From: Pyropia yezoensis
Taxonomy: Eukaryota; Rhodophyta; Bangiophyceae; Bangiales; Bangiaceae
Direction of reading: 5' to 3'
Assembly: GCA_009829735.1 (NCBI GenBank)
Contig: CM020618.1
Span: 6,198,882-6,262,881 of the forward strand
Length of the DNA stretch: 64,000 nucleotides
Below are positions 43,537-52,866 of the stretch, piece by piece (the stretch's first letter is position 1; each line of letters starts with the position of its first letter). The notes below the pieces were generated by a model. That model did no database searches, was not told the DNA's origin, and saw nothing but the letters and a program-made list of their open reading frames with translations. Both the position numbers and the translations under genes were made by a program.

Positions 43537-44623
43537 TTCCTTGTCAGGGGTAAGGATGTCTCCTTCGTAGAGCTCGGCGATCCCGAGGATAGTTCCTTTC
43601 GGAAGGGTGACTGCCTTACGGCGATAGTTCGCCATCACGAGCAGTGATGACCCCCCCGCTGGGAGGTCTACGATACCGTTGGCCATGGTCAACCCATGGC
43701 GCTTGTAGGTTCGTAGGTTGGACTGGACTCTGCAGATGCCTGCGAGGTCACAGTTAACCGGGAGGACGGTCTCCGATAACGGCTCAACGCGGGTCCGCTC
43801 GGCCAGCCGGAGTGTCTTCGGCTCTACGCTTGCGTATACCTCAGCCACGTTAGCGTGGCCCCCTTGTAGCGTCAGGTCCCTGACGACAGCTGTCTGTCCT
43901 CTCTTCGTCCCGTCGGCCTCTTGCAGCTTGACGGTCCTCCGGCCCGGCCGGATTGCATCAACGTGGACGTTGATGAAGGTGCACCCCAGTATGCAGGGCA
44001 CAGATAGAGTCTCACACACCAGGAAGACAACTTCCGTAGTGAGCTCCCCAATGGTGACCTGCAGCGACATCGCTGCGGTCGTACGAATGAGACGACCATT
44101 CGCATCCTCGATCTTGGGTCCCCGAGTCACTCTGACTCGCGGGAGCCACTTGTCCGGGAGGGTATCCTTCCGGATCAGGTTCGGTCCAGCCCCTGTATCC
44201 AGTACAGGGTAATACGATCGGGTCGACTGGGGGTCAACCCCCAGTGTGGCTAATACCTTGAAGTTCTCGAAGGTGAACAGTACGTGGCCTACACCGATAT
44301 CCGGTGTAGGTCGGGCATCCTGGACAGGGCCCTTGTCTGGTTCCATGTGACAGGCCTTCTCGTCCTCTCCTCCCAACCCTGGAGGTTGGTCATCAATCCC
44401 CTGACGCCGTGTCGTGGGGGCCGGAAGGTGTACCCGGGGATTGATGAGCGTCGGCTCCGGGGCTTTCCCCTGGGCAGTCCGGAATGGCTTGCTAGGGTTA
44501 CCCCAGCGACCCCGTGTCGTCCTTCCTCTTACTCGTTTCCCGTGCTCGGCCGGGTACTGTCTTCCGGGATATCCGGGAGAGGAGGTGCCTCCTCGACTGC
44601 CAGTACTTCTCCTGGAGCTTGCT
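43537..44623 (-). pseudogene. A2 pol, protease and linker, truncated
   Basis: The pol frame is open (reading -) from just after a stop at about 44626 and overlaps the gag end by about 95 nt, in the -1 phase relative to gag. It carries DIGVGHVLFTFENFKVLATL, the protease active site PVLDTGAGPNLI and the linker to ELYEGDILTPDKE, where homology to A1 stops. It is free of the solo LTR present in A1, so it serves as the empty-site reference. Confidence 0.85.
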
Positions 44624-46706
44624 GCCTACCCAGTGCCGGGCCTCTGGCGGGATACCCCTCAATGGATGCCTTGCGTTGCGCCGCTGACGGTCGAGAGTCC
44701 TCCGGGATGAGCGGGCATGAGGACACCCAGTGTTGGGGGTCTCCGCACAACATACATCCGGACGTGCCGGCCGTCCCGGGCGTCCGCGTCGGGTTGGCTT
44801 CATAGGTCCGGTTGCCTGCCTTAGGTGCCCGAGTGCCTGCCCCTTGGTAGGCCTTGGGCCCCGGGGCCAACCGGAACATGGACTCCCCCAGCCGGTTGGT
44901 TCTACCAGCGATGTGCGGAGGTGCCTCCGTACGCACCGCCCATGTCGGCAGGGGTTGGGGGGGGTTACCCGTAACCGGGGCATACCCCGTAGTCCGCACA
45001 TACGGGACGCGCCGTCCCGCTCCCTCGTTGACCTGGAACTGCGTCCCAGCCGTGGCGTTGTACGCTACAGTACCATGTTCATCAATGACCGGCGTCGCTG
45101 GTAGCAACAGGTGGCCCTGTTGGTCGACTAGAGGTCCATCGTCACCCGTACGGGTATGTCCGGTCGCCACCAGTACTGGTGCGGCCTTACGTTCCACCTT
45201 CTCTTGCCTCGGTACCGGGGTGAGATTGGGTTTGCCTCCCTCACCCTTGGGCTTCGGGGCCAAGGCACATTCCGGGTGTAGCACCCGGTAGGCGTCCCCC
45301 AGGGACTTGCACATGTGCATCAGTCGACTGAAGTTCGTCCGGGCCGTGTTGGCTCCCCGTGCGGATATCCGCACATAGTTGGGTACTCCTGCGAACAGGA
45401 TGGCCCGTAGCTCCCCTTCGCCGAGGAGCTTCCCCAGCTCGTAGTCGAGCTGTTGGATCCGGCGTCCAAACATCTCCTCATCCTCCCAGGACTGGGCGGT
45501 GGCGGTGCGAAGGGCCCGATAGTGGTCTTCGCAATTGTCCTCACTGAGGTAGCTGCTAAGCAGCTCCTTCAGTATACCACGGTAATCCATGGGGGTGGCT
45601 GCGACCCTCATTCCCGGCATCGGGGATGCCTGGCGGAGGATGCCTCGTACCCGTTCATCAACAAAAAACGGGAGGATCTCCAGAGCCAGCCCCTCGTTAA
45701 CGAGTGCCTTGTCAGCGGCCGCCTTGAAGCTAGTCAAGAAGCCAATGACTGCCCACGGGCGTCCGTTCGGGCCCCCGAACATAGGGACTCCCTTCATAAG
45801 GGTCTGCATAGAGCGGATAGCTCGGTGCGAGGTAGTACGCATCGATTCCGATACGGTAGCGGATCGGTCTTCCAAACGATAACGTGCAGGAGTCAGTACC
45901 GACCTGAAGACTTCGTTGACGATCTCCGTGTCAGCGTCCTGGATATCCAGTCGCTTGGCCAGTTGATGAGTAAACTCATCGGACTCCATCCGCTTCAGTA
46001 AGCTCGCAGTAACCTGCGCTGTCATCGCTTGCACCAGTGACGCTGGAACTTCCGGCGTCGGCGCCTCGGGTACCCGAGTTGCCTGGCTTCCGTCGTCGAG
46101 GGGGTACTGCGAGACGGTACCGTCTCCCCCCATCGCCGACTCTGTTCCGGTATAAATATCCGCCGGACCATGTCCGCGGAGCCCGCTCTGGGTGCTCCGA
46201 GCGTAGCGCTCCGTATGGCTACGTTCCAACTCGGCTGACGAGTCGGATCCATAACCCGCCGTGTCCGGGGGTTGTCCAGGAGTAGCAACACCGGGGTTGA
46301 CCCTGGTGGACTCCGAAAGTAGTCCGGCCGGTTCGAACCGTACCGGTGTGGGAGGAACACGACGGGGTACCGTCAAGTGGCGTGTTGACATCAGCACTGC
46401 CATTGCGTCCTCTGTACGCTCTTGACGGGCGTCGAGTCCGGTGAACCGGGCCTCGATGCGAGCCAATGATGCCATCAGGGAGTCCCCTGGTGAAGGTGGC
46501 GGCGGAGTGAGGTCGGCAGAGGACGGTTGCGGCGGTCCACCGCCCCCGGCCGTCCGTGCCGTACCAAACGTCGATCCGGCACCGGAGAGCATCGGCGGCT
46601 CAATGTTGTCGATCGGGTTACCGATCCCGGTTCCCGGATTCAGCTCCGGGGTCGGCGTCGACGCCGATCCGTCATCTTGAACGTTCCCCGTCTCTTGGGT
46701 AGACAT
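44529..46706 (-). CDS. A2 gag (capsid/nucleocapsid), intact
   Basis: 725 residues from ATG 46706 (MSTQETGN). The capsid-like region spans about residues 240-480 (e.g. VIGFLTSFKAAADKAL, LSSYLSEDNCEDHY). A CCHC zinc knuckle near the end, CMLCGDPQHWVSSC, has CX2CX4HX4C spacing and would bind the RNA genome. It ends STGNE with the G GGA AAC heptamer just before the TAA. The frame is intact although the element is truncated, and nearly identical to the A1 gag. In A1 the start shifts two codons upstream because this ATG reads TCG there. Confidence 0.88.
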   Translation of the reverse strand: MSTQETGNVQDDGSASTPTPELNPGTGIGNPIDNIEPPMLSGAGSTFGTARTAGGGGPPQPSSADLTPPPPSPGDSLMASLARIEARFTGLDARQERTEDAMAVLMSTRHLTVPRRVPPTPVRFEPAGLLSESTRVNPGVATPGQPPDTAGYGSDSSAELERSHTERYARSTQSGLRGHGPADIYTGTESAMGGDGTVSQYPLDDGSQATRVPEAPTPEVPASLVQAMTAQVTASLLKRMESDEFTHQLAKRLDIQDADTEIVNEVFRSVLTPARYRLEDRSATVSESMRTTSHRAIRSMQTLMKGVPMFGGPNGRPWAVIGFLTSFKAAADKALVNEGLALEILPFFVDERVRGILRQASPMPGMRVAATPMDYRGILKELLSSYLSEDNCEDHYRALRTATAQSWEDEEMFGRRIQQLDYELGKLLGEGELRAILFAGVPNYVRISARGANTARTNFSRLMHMCKSLGDAYRVLHPECALAPKPKGEGGKPNLTPVPRQEKVERKAAPVLVATGHTRTGDDGPLVDQQGHLLLPATPVIDEHGTVAYNATAGTQFQVNEGAGRRVPYVRTTGYAPVTGNPPQPLPTWAVRTEAPPHIAGRTNRLGESMFRLAPGPKAYQGAGTRAPKAGNRTYEANPTRTPGTAGTSGCMLCGDPQHWVSSCPLIPEDSRPSAAQRKASIEGYPARGPALGRQQAPGEVLAVEEAPPLPDIPEDSTRPSTGNE
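44535..44541 (-). promoter_or_regulatory. -1 ribosomal frameshift heptamer, A2
   Basis: GGGAAAC in phase G GGA AAC, two codons before the gag stop (GAG TAA). The pol frame is -1 to gag and open across this point. It fits the X XXY YYZ rule used by retroviruses. No strong structure was found within 9 nt downstream; a 7-bp hairpin GCTGGGG-TAA-CCCTAGC lies further on. Confidence 0.65.
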
Positions 46707-46911
46707 AGTCACAATCAGTCAACCGACGTAACAGTCACCACGAATAAGAGAGCGAGGGGGTAGTTGGGGGAGAGTCACCGTAGATCGCAGTCAAACGCGA
46801 CCACTCAAAACAATCAACCAGATCGCAGCACCACGAGTACAAGAAAAGGACGGGATCCCTATCCGTGCGCCAGGGCCGACGTCGGCGTCACCACATGGGT
46901 GACTAAAACCC

Positions 46912-46931
46912 GTCCCCTGCTGCTCCACCAA
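46912..46931 (-). other. primer-binding site of A2
   Basis: TTGGTGGAGCAGCAGGGGAC directly inside the 5' LTR on -, starting TGG after one T. It is complementary to a tRNA 3' end ...CTGCTCCA-CCA. The tRNA is not identified. Confidence 0.65.
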
Positions 46932-47293
46932 TGTAGCACAATAGGTATCCGCTGCACGTCCACTCTCAGGAAACACTCACCAAGGGGGATCGGCACCAAC
47001 GTCACCGGGAGGCCAAGGTTGCTGTCCTTGGAGCACAAGCCACGGGACCAAGATGGGAGCCCAAATGGGAGGAGTTTGTTGTTCTACCATGGCCGGCGGT
47101 GGATTCGCCGCCGGCCCCCTCGTTATAAACCCTCGGAGACACTACTAACTACCCTCCACCCCAAGATGCAAGTCCCTCTGGTCATACGTAACTTAAAGAT
47201 ACCGTGACCAGTACGGACTCCCAAATTGAAAGTTAAGGGTTAGAAGTAGCCCCCCTAATATAGGGTCACAATACGGTCAACCATATTGCTACA
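46932..47293 (-). repeat. 5' LTR of A2 (LTR2)
   Basis: 362 bp, TGTAGCA...TGCTACA, next to the primer-binding site on one side and to interrupted B gag (AGTCC..) on the other. Confidence 0.9.
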
Positions 47294-47834
47294 AGTCCGC
47301 GTCAGCGTAGTTGGACATGAGCCAGTTGACCGCTTCCGGATAGCTCCCAACGGTACGCCCGACAGTGTGTCCGGCAGAATCTAGTAAAACCTGTGCGAAC
47401 CGCTGTTCCGCTTCTCCGGTCATGAAGTTAACCAGGAGGTAGAGTGCCTTGCCCTTGGCGACATCGCTGTCGTTACATGCCTTGACAAACCGGCGCAGGA
47501 AGGCAAAGATAAGCGCCGGTCTCTTCCCGGAAAACTTAGGATGACCCCCGAAGCTCGGCTGCATTCGCCGGTTCAGGGATGCCGTCTTCTTGGCCATCCT
47601 CCGAGTGTAACCTTGGTCTTAGTTCTCTAGCCGGTAGTTACCCCAATACGTGACCTTGTTCAGGGTGGCATCTTCCACTTGGTGGGCAGGGAAGTCAAAC
47701 TCGACTAGCCTGCGCTGGGTGGGACCAGGAGATGCGTCCCAGTCATATCCCTCCTCAGAGCTGGAGGAACTAGTCTCGCTGGTGCTAGAGCGATGTAGGG
47801 GTTCGACCCTTACTTGATCCAATTCGGTCGTCAA
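47294..47834 (-). pseudogene. element B gag, middle part, cut by A2
   Basis: One frame with a single stop between two open blocks. The first (47834-47619) is acidic (SSSSSEEGYDWDASPG); the second (47597-47294) is capsid-like, KFSGKRPALIFAFLRRFVKA and GEAEQRFAQVLLDSAG, typical of gypsy-type gag (the FSG..P..F..FL..F pattern). It breaks off at the A2 LTR. Confidence 0.65.
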
Positions 47835-47837
47835 GCC

Positions 47838-48615
47838 ACTGATGTCATGCTAACTACATCCGTACTTGATCCGTGATCTTCTTCGGACCGCATCCTGTGG
47901 ATTCTAGATTCTTCCGAAAGCTTCGAACGCCTTCCGGATGAATCTTGAACCCCCCAAAGATCTTCCACACATATATTTTGACACGTGGCAGGATGCGTGG
48001 CTTACAGTGGCCCTGGGACCCCTCCAGAGGGCCCATTATGGAAGGCCAACAATGGTGCTGGAATTTCCATAGCTCGACGGGAACCAGTAGTATCGCATAT
48101 CCCGTTTCCAGCCTCTGGGACAGCGTTTGGGAGCGTGTAAAGTGCTTACCAATAGTATGCAAGAACGATCTTGCAAGTAGCCCACCCCCTCAGATTGCCC
48201 CTTCTGAGAGGGGGGTGTGCCGCGACGAGTGCTGACCTGCGTTTTCGGACCACCTGGTGTGGCAAACAAGAGGGACTACGCCGAGGGCCCTGTGAGCGAC
48301 CCGAGGGGTGTGCCAGAGGGTATAAAAGCGTGCGTGCCTGCGACCGAGGGTGGAGAACGGAGGGAGGACTCAAGCCCATCGACATAAACACCTTTGAATC
48401 CTATAACCCGAGAACGACCGACGTCAAGCTCATCCCCTTCGCACCCGTCATCTTCGCGGACGTCTTCTTCGCGCGCACGTGTTGCGCGCGACCGACCGAC
48501 ACTGAGTAGGTTATCCGCCGTCGTACCGCGCGTGCGTTGAGGGTGGGCGTTGGGTGGCGAGCGAGGGACCGTGCGAGCACGAGTGTGCGGTCGCGGACGG
48601 CGCTTCGCTGCGCTT
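47838..48615 (+). other. inserted stretch in B gag with a TATA box, possibly a solo LTR
   Basis: This separates the two B gag parts. It contains GGGTATAAAAGCG at about 48317-48329, a strong TATA box on +, followed by pyrimidine-rich sequence, as in an LTR U3-R-U5. Possible ends TGATGTCATGCTAAC on the left and ..TTCA on the right. No target duplication could be matched, so the limits are approximate. Confidence 0.3.
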
Positions 48616-48619
48616 CACC

Positions 48620-49144
48620 TTACAAGCGACGACGACGACGCCGACGCCTCCGCCTGCTTCGGTTACCGGTCTTGGAGCTCCCCGCCTCGTAGGACACAAG
48701 GGGAGGAAAAGCTTGGCCGGTCCCAGGAGTCAATGTCTTAAGGTGACCCGTAGAACCAGTTGCAGCGGTGCCCCTGGCACTGCTAGCGCCCACAGGAAGA
48801 GGTGTATACATCCAGCTGCCATGTGTGGGTCCAGGAGTAAACACACCAGGGGCTATCCCTGGAGGTTGAGGAGTAGAACTGACAGGAGGGAGACGTCTGC
48901 TGCGAGCGGACTCAAACGCCGTTGACCCCGGGGTGGCTCCCACAGGAGGGACAGCCGGAGGAACGGGAGCAGGAGGTACTTGGCCGCCTGTAGACTCCAG
49001 TCCGCTACCGGGTGTCACGCCCAGCTCTGCTTCGCCCGTAGGGAGAACGCCGGGTTGGGCACCGTCCCCCGCGGTGACGAGGGATGCGTCCAGGGACGCG
49101 GGGTCTACCCCTTCGGGCACCGTCGTGCCAGGGAGGGTAGCCAT
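48620..49144 (-). pseudogene. element B gag, N-terminal part
   Basis: From ATG 49144 (MATLPGTTVPEGVDPASL) a Pro/Gly/Ser/Thr-rich frame runs to a terminal Arg run (RSRRRRRRRRRRL) and a stop at the edge of the inserted stretch. Disordered N-terminal gag regions of this kind are usual. It lies about 190 bp inside the primer-binding site, as expected of gag. Confidence 0.55.
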
Positions 49145-49332
49145 GTTGGTCTCTAGACAGCCACAGTCCAGTTGCCTGCGTGTCCAAAGATCGCAAGACC
49201 ACAAGAGAAGGGTTGGAGAGCCAGGAATGGGATTCCCGTGAACGGGTGCAAATAATTCCCAAACCACAGAAAAAGACAGAACAGGAACAACCCAACCGCT
49301 GCTCCCAAATGTCTCTTCTCAAACACTCCAAT

Positions 49333-49350
49333 CCCCTGCTGCTCCACCAA
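49333..49350 (-). other. primer-binding site of B
   Basis: TTGGTGGAGCAGCAGGGG on -, three bases inside the 5' LTR. It is the same primer word as in family A. Confidence 0.65.
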
Positions 49351-49353
49351 ATA

Positions 49354-49924
49354 TGTGGTATAAAACTCGATCCTCTCAGGCACGTGTCAATATCCCTCGG
49401 AGGAAAGGGACAGGTAACACAGAAAGGGGAACTACGAGAGTGGTATGCCTGTTTCCTCACGTGCCTGCTCGCAGAGCAAACAGATACGCACGGTAGTGCA
49501 CACGGAGAAGAGGAAAGCAAACGCGCAGTTGTCTTTCTCCTGAGGGCGCGGGCCAAGGGCGCCTCGCTGTCCCTCTTAACGTGCATCTGGGGGAGCCTCG
49601 GCACGTTGGCCAGGTAGCCCCCCCCTAACCCCGAGTGGCCCCGACCCGAGTCTAACCTCGTCACGTCGGGGGCCACTATCACTACTAATTCTATTCCCAC
49701 TCACTAATCTCACTCCCAGATTCTCTCAAATCAAGTCCCTCACAAGTATGCAAAAACCCATCAGAAATCCCTCTTTCACGTGTGGGTAGCGTAGTCCACC
49801 GCATGCCAGTGCGGGGCACGGGCCACGGCCGCCAACCATCACCACACGGCGGGCGTGTTCTGGCACCTGGTGCCCTCTGGTCGCAGTCCCGGGTCGGCGC
49901 CAAGTCGGGGCCAGGGATGCTACA
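49354..49924 (-). repeat. 5' LTR of element B
   Basis: 571 bp, TGTGGTATAAAA...GATGCTACA, followed by the target duplication CTCCC at 49925-49929 and then A1 sequence. Confidence 0.9.
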
Positions 49925-50098
49925 CTCCCAACCTTGGAGGTTGGTCATCAATCCCCTGACGTCGTGTCGTCGGGGCCGGAAGGTGTACCCGGGGATTGAT
50001 GCGGCGTCGGCTCAACCGCGCTCTCCGTGGGGCTTTCCCCGCGGCAGTCCGAGGTGGCTTGCTAGGGTTGCCCCAGCGACCCCGTGTCGTCCTTCCTC

Positions 50099-52282
50099 TT
50101 ACTCGTTTCCCGTGCTCGGCCGGGTACTGTCTTCCGGGATATCCGGGAGAGGAGGTGCCTCCTCGACTGCCAGTACTCCTCCTGGAGCTTGCTGCCTACC
50201 CGGTGCCGGTGCTCTGGCGGGATACCCCCCAATGGATGCCTTGCGTTGCGCCGCTGCCGGTCGAGAGTCCTCCGGGATGAGCGGGCATGAGGACACCCAG
50301 TGTTGGGGGTCTCCGCACAACATACATCCGGACGTGCCGGCCGTCCCGGGCGTCCGCGTCGGGTTGGCTTCATAGGTCCGGTTGCCTGCCTTAGGTGCCC
50401 GAGTGCCTGCCCCTTGGTAGGCCTTGGGCCCCGGGGCCAACCGGAACATGGACTCCCCCAGCCGGTTGGTTCTACCAGCGATGTGCGGAGGTGCCTCCGT
50501 ACGCACCGCCCATGTCGGCAGGGGTTGGGGGGGGTTACCCGTAACCGGGGCATACCCCGTAGTCCGCACATACGGGACGCGCCGTCCCGCTCCCTCGTTG
50601 ACCTGGAACTGCGTCCCAGCCGGGGCGATGTACGCTACCGTACCTTGCTCATCAATCACCGGCATCGCCGGCAGCAACAGGCGGCCCTGTTGGTCGACTA
50701 GAGGTTCATCCTCACCCGTGGGGGCATACTCGGTCGCCACCAGTACTGGTGCGGCCTTACGTTCCACCTTCTCTTGCCTCGGTACCGGGGTGAGATTGGG
50801 TTTGCCTCCCTCACCCTTGGGCTTCGGGGCCAAGGCACATTCCGGGTGTAGCACCCGGTAGGCGTCCCCCAAGGACTTGCACATGTGCATCAGTCGACTG
50901 AAGTTCGTCCGGGCCGTGTTGGCTCCCCGTGCGGATATCCGCACATAGTTGGGTACTCCTGCGAACAGGATGGCCCGTAGCTCCCCTTCGCCGAGGAGCT
51001 TCCCCAGCTCGTAGTCGAGCTGTTGGATCCGGCGTCCAAACATCTCCTCATCCTCCCAGGACTGGGCGGTGGCGGTGCGAAGGGCCCGATAGTGGTCTTC
51101 GCAATTGTCCTCACTGAGGTAGCTGCTAAGCAGCTCCTTCAGTATACCACGGTAATCCATGGGGGTGGCTGCGACCCTCATTCCCGGCATCGGGGATGCC
51201 TGGCGGAGGATGCCTCGTACCCGTTCATCAACAAAAAACGGGAGGATCTCCAGAGCCAGCCCCTCGTTAACGAGTGCCTTGTCAGCGGCCGCCTTGAAGC
51301 TAGTCAAGAAGCCAATGACTGCCCACGGGCGTCCGTTCGGGCCCCCGAACATAGGGACTCCCTTCATAAGGGTCTGCATAGAGCGGATAGCTCGGTGCGA
51401 GGTAGTACGCATCGATTCCGATACGGTAGCGGATCGGTCTTCCAAACGATAACGTGCAGGAGTCAGTACCGACCTGAAGACTTCGTTGACGATCTCCGTG
51501 TCAGCGTCCTGGATATCCAGTCGCTTGGCCAGTTGATGAGTAAACTCATCGGACTCCATCCGCTTCAGTAAGCTCGCAGTAACCTGCGCTGTCATCGCTT
51601 GCACCAGTGACGCTGGAACTTCCGGCGTCGGCGCCTCGGGTACCCGAGTTGCCTGGCTTCCGTCGTCGAGGGGGTACTGCGATACGGTACCGCCTCCCCC
51701 CGTCGCCGACTCTGTTCCGGCGTAAGTATCCGCCGGACCATGTCCGCGGAGCCCGCTCTGGGTGCTCCGAGCGTAGCGCTCCGTATGGCTACGTTCCAAC
51801 TCGGCTGACGAGTCGGATCCACAACCCGCCGTGTCCGGGGGTTGTCCAGGAGTAGCAACACAGGGGTCGACCCTGGTGGACTCCGAAAGTAGTCCGGCCG
51901 GTTCGAACCGTACCGGTGTGGGAGGAACACGACGGGGTACCGTCGTGTGGCGTGTTGACATCAGCACTGCCATTGTGTTCTCCGTACGCTCTTGACGGGC
52001 GTCGAGTCCGGTGAACCGGGCCTCGATGCGAGCCAATAATGCCATCAGGGAATCCCCTGGTGATGGTGGCGGCGGAGCGAGATCGGCCGAAGACGGTTGA
52101 GGCGGGCCCCCGCCCCCTGCCGTCCGAGCCGTACCAAACGTCGATCCGGCACCGGAGAGCATGGGCGTCTCAATGTTGTCGATCGGGTTACCGATCCAGG
52201 TTCCCGTGATCACCTCCGGGGTCGGTGTCGACCCCGATCTGTCATCTTGAGCGTTCCCCGTCTCTTGGGTAGACGAAGTCAT
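50099..52282 (-). CDS. A1 gag (capsid/nucleocapsid), intact
   Basis: 727 residues from ATG 52282, nearly identical to the A2 gag. Same capsid region, same CCHC knuckle (CMLCGDPQHWVSSC) and same end STGNE before TAA. Differences are scattered, mainly in the N-terminal 150 residues and a short linker (residues ~560-580). The following pol start (to 49925) is cut by the B insertion, so only gag could be made from this copy. Intact gag in a dead element could still assemble particles that carry other copies. Confidence 0.88.
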   Translation of the reverse strand: MTSSTQETGNAQDDRSGSTPTPEVITGTWIGNPIDNIETPMLSGAGSTFGTARTAGGGGPPQPSSADLAPPPPSPGDSLMALLARIEARFTGLDARQERTENTMAVLMSTRHTTVPRRVPPTPVRFEPAGLLSESTRVDPCVATPGQPPDTAGCGSDSSAELERSHTERYARSTQSGLRGHGPADTYAGTESATGGGGTVSQYPLDDGSQATRVPEAPTPEVPASLVQAMTAQVTASLLKRMESDEFTHQLAKRLDIQDADTEIVNEVFRSVLTPARYRLEDRSATVSESMRTTSHRAIRSMQTLMKGVPMFGGPNGRPWAVIGFLTSFKAAADKALVNEGLALEILPFFVDERVRGILRQASPMPGMRVAATPMDYRGILKELLSSYLSEDNCEDHYRALRTATAQSWEDEEMFGRRIQQLDYELGKLLGEGELRAILFAGVPNYVRISARGANTARTNFSRLMHMCKSLGDAYRVLHPECALAPKPKGEGGKPNLTPVPRQEKVERKAAPVLVATEYAPTGEDEPLVDQQGRLLLPAMPVIDEQGTVAYIAPAGTQFQVNEGAGRRVPYVRTTGYAPVTGNPPQPLPTWAVRTEAPPHIAGRTNRLGESMFRLAPGPKAYQGAGTRAPKAGNRTYEANPTRTPGTAGTSGCMLCGDPQHWVSSCPLIPEDSRPAAAQRKASIGGYPARAPAPGRQQAPGGVLAVEEAPPLPDIPEDSTRPSTGNE
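50105..50111 (-). promoter_or_regulatory. -1 ribosomal frameshift heptamer, A1
   Basis: The same phased G GGA AAC GAG TAA as in A2, conserved between copies. Confidence 0.65.
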
Positions 52283-52483
52283 AATCAGTTAACCGACGTA
52301 ACGGTCACCTCAAAGAAGACAGCGGGGGGGGGTAGGTTGGGGGACGTAACAATCGATCACAATCAAACGTAACGACTCAACACAGTCAACCAGATCGCAG
52401 CACCACGAGCACAAGAAAAGGACCGGCTCCCTATCCGTATGCCAGGGCCGAATACGGCGTCACCACTAGGGTGACGGAAGCCC

Positions 52484-52503
52484 GTCCCCTGCTGCTCCAC
52501 CAA
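52484..52503 (-). other. primer-binding site of A1
   Basis: TTGGTGGAGCAGCAGGGGAC on -, directly inside the 5' LTR, identical to that of A2. Confidence 0.65.
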
Positions 52504-52866
52504 TGTAGCACTATAGGAAACCGTAGCACGTCCACTCTCAGGGAGCACTCACCAGGGGGGATCGGCACCAACGTCACCGGGAGGCCAAGGTTGCTGCCCT
52601 TCGAGCACAGGCCACGGGACCAAGATGGGAGCCCAAATGGGAGGGGTTTGTTGTTCTACCATGGCCGGCGGTGGATTCGCCGCCGGCCCCCTCGTTATGA
52701 ACCCTCGGAGACACTACTAACTACCCTCCACCCCAAGATGCAAGTCCCTCTGGTCATACGTAACTTAAAGATACCGTGACCAGTACGGGCTCCCAAATTG
52801 AAAGTTAAGGGTTAGAAGTAGCCCCCCTAATATAGGGTCACAACTACGGTCATCCATGTTGCTACA
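52504..52866 (-). repeat. 5' LTR of A1 (LTR3)
   Basis: 363 bp, TGTAGCA...TGCTACA, with the primer site inside and non-transposon sequence (AGGGGCAAAGG) outside. Confidence 0.9.

Larger units (their letters stand above)
43537..47293 (-). mobile_element. truncated chromovirus copy A2 inside B
   Basis: Contains the 5' LTR (46932-47293), primer site, complete gag and pol through the protease to within the protease-RT linker. At 43536/43537 it changes abruptly to B's antisense region (shared word TTCC at the join). The 3' half and 3' LTR are gone. Its LTR abuts B gag at 47294, so it had inserted into B gag before the deletion. Confidence 0.88.
41120..49924 (-). mobile_element. LTR retrotransposon B, inserted in A1 and itself broken
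   Basis: Two 571-bp LTRs and matching 5-bp target duplications (CTCCC 41115-41119 and 49925-49929) define the unit; A2 shows the empty site (CCTCCCAACC). On -: 5' LTR, primer site, gag N-terminus (49144-48620), an inserted stretch (47838-48615), more gag (47834-47294), then A2. Everything from gag to the antisense gene, including all of B's pol, is missing. The antisense gene (41876-43536) and the 3' LTR follow. LTR similarity suggests a fairly young insertion. Confidence 0.88.
32863..52866 (-). mobile_element. Ty3/gypsy chromovirus A1, outer element of the nest
   Basis: On - in order: 5' LTR 52504-52866, primer-binding site, gag 52282-50099, start of pol, insertion of element B (41120-49924), protease 41119-40742, solo LTR 40741-40273, RT, RNase H, integrase and chromodomain to 36628, an antisense gene on + (33815-36178), polypurine tract, 3' LTR. 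The gag-protease-RT-RNase H-integrase-chromodomain order defines Ty3/gypsy chromoviruses. The bases outside the two LTRs (CCTGG left, AGGGG right) do not match, so no target duplication is evident. The copy is inactive: two insertions and a nonsense codon in pol. Confidence 0.88.
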
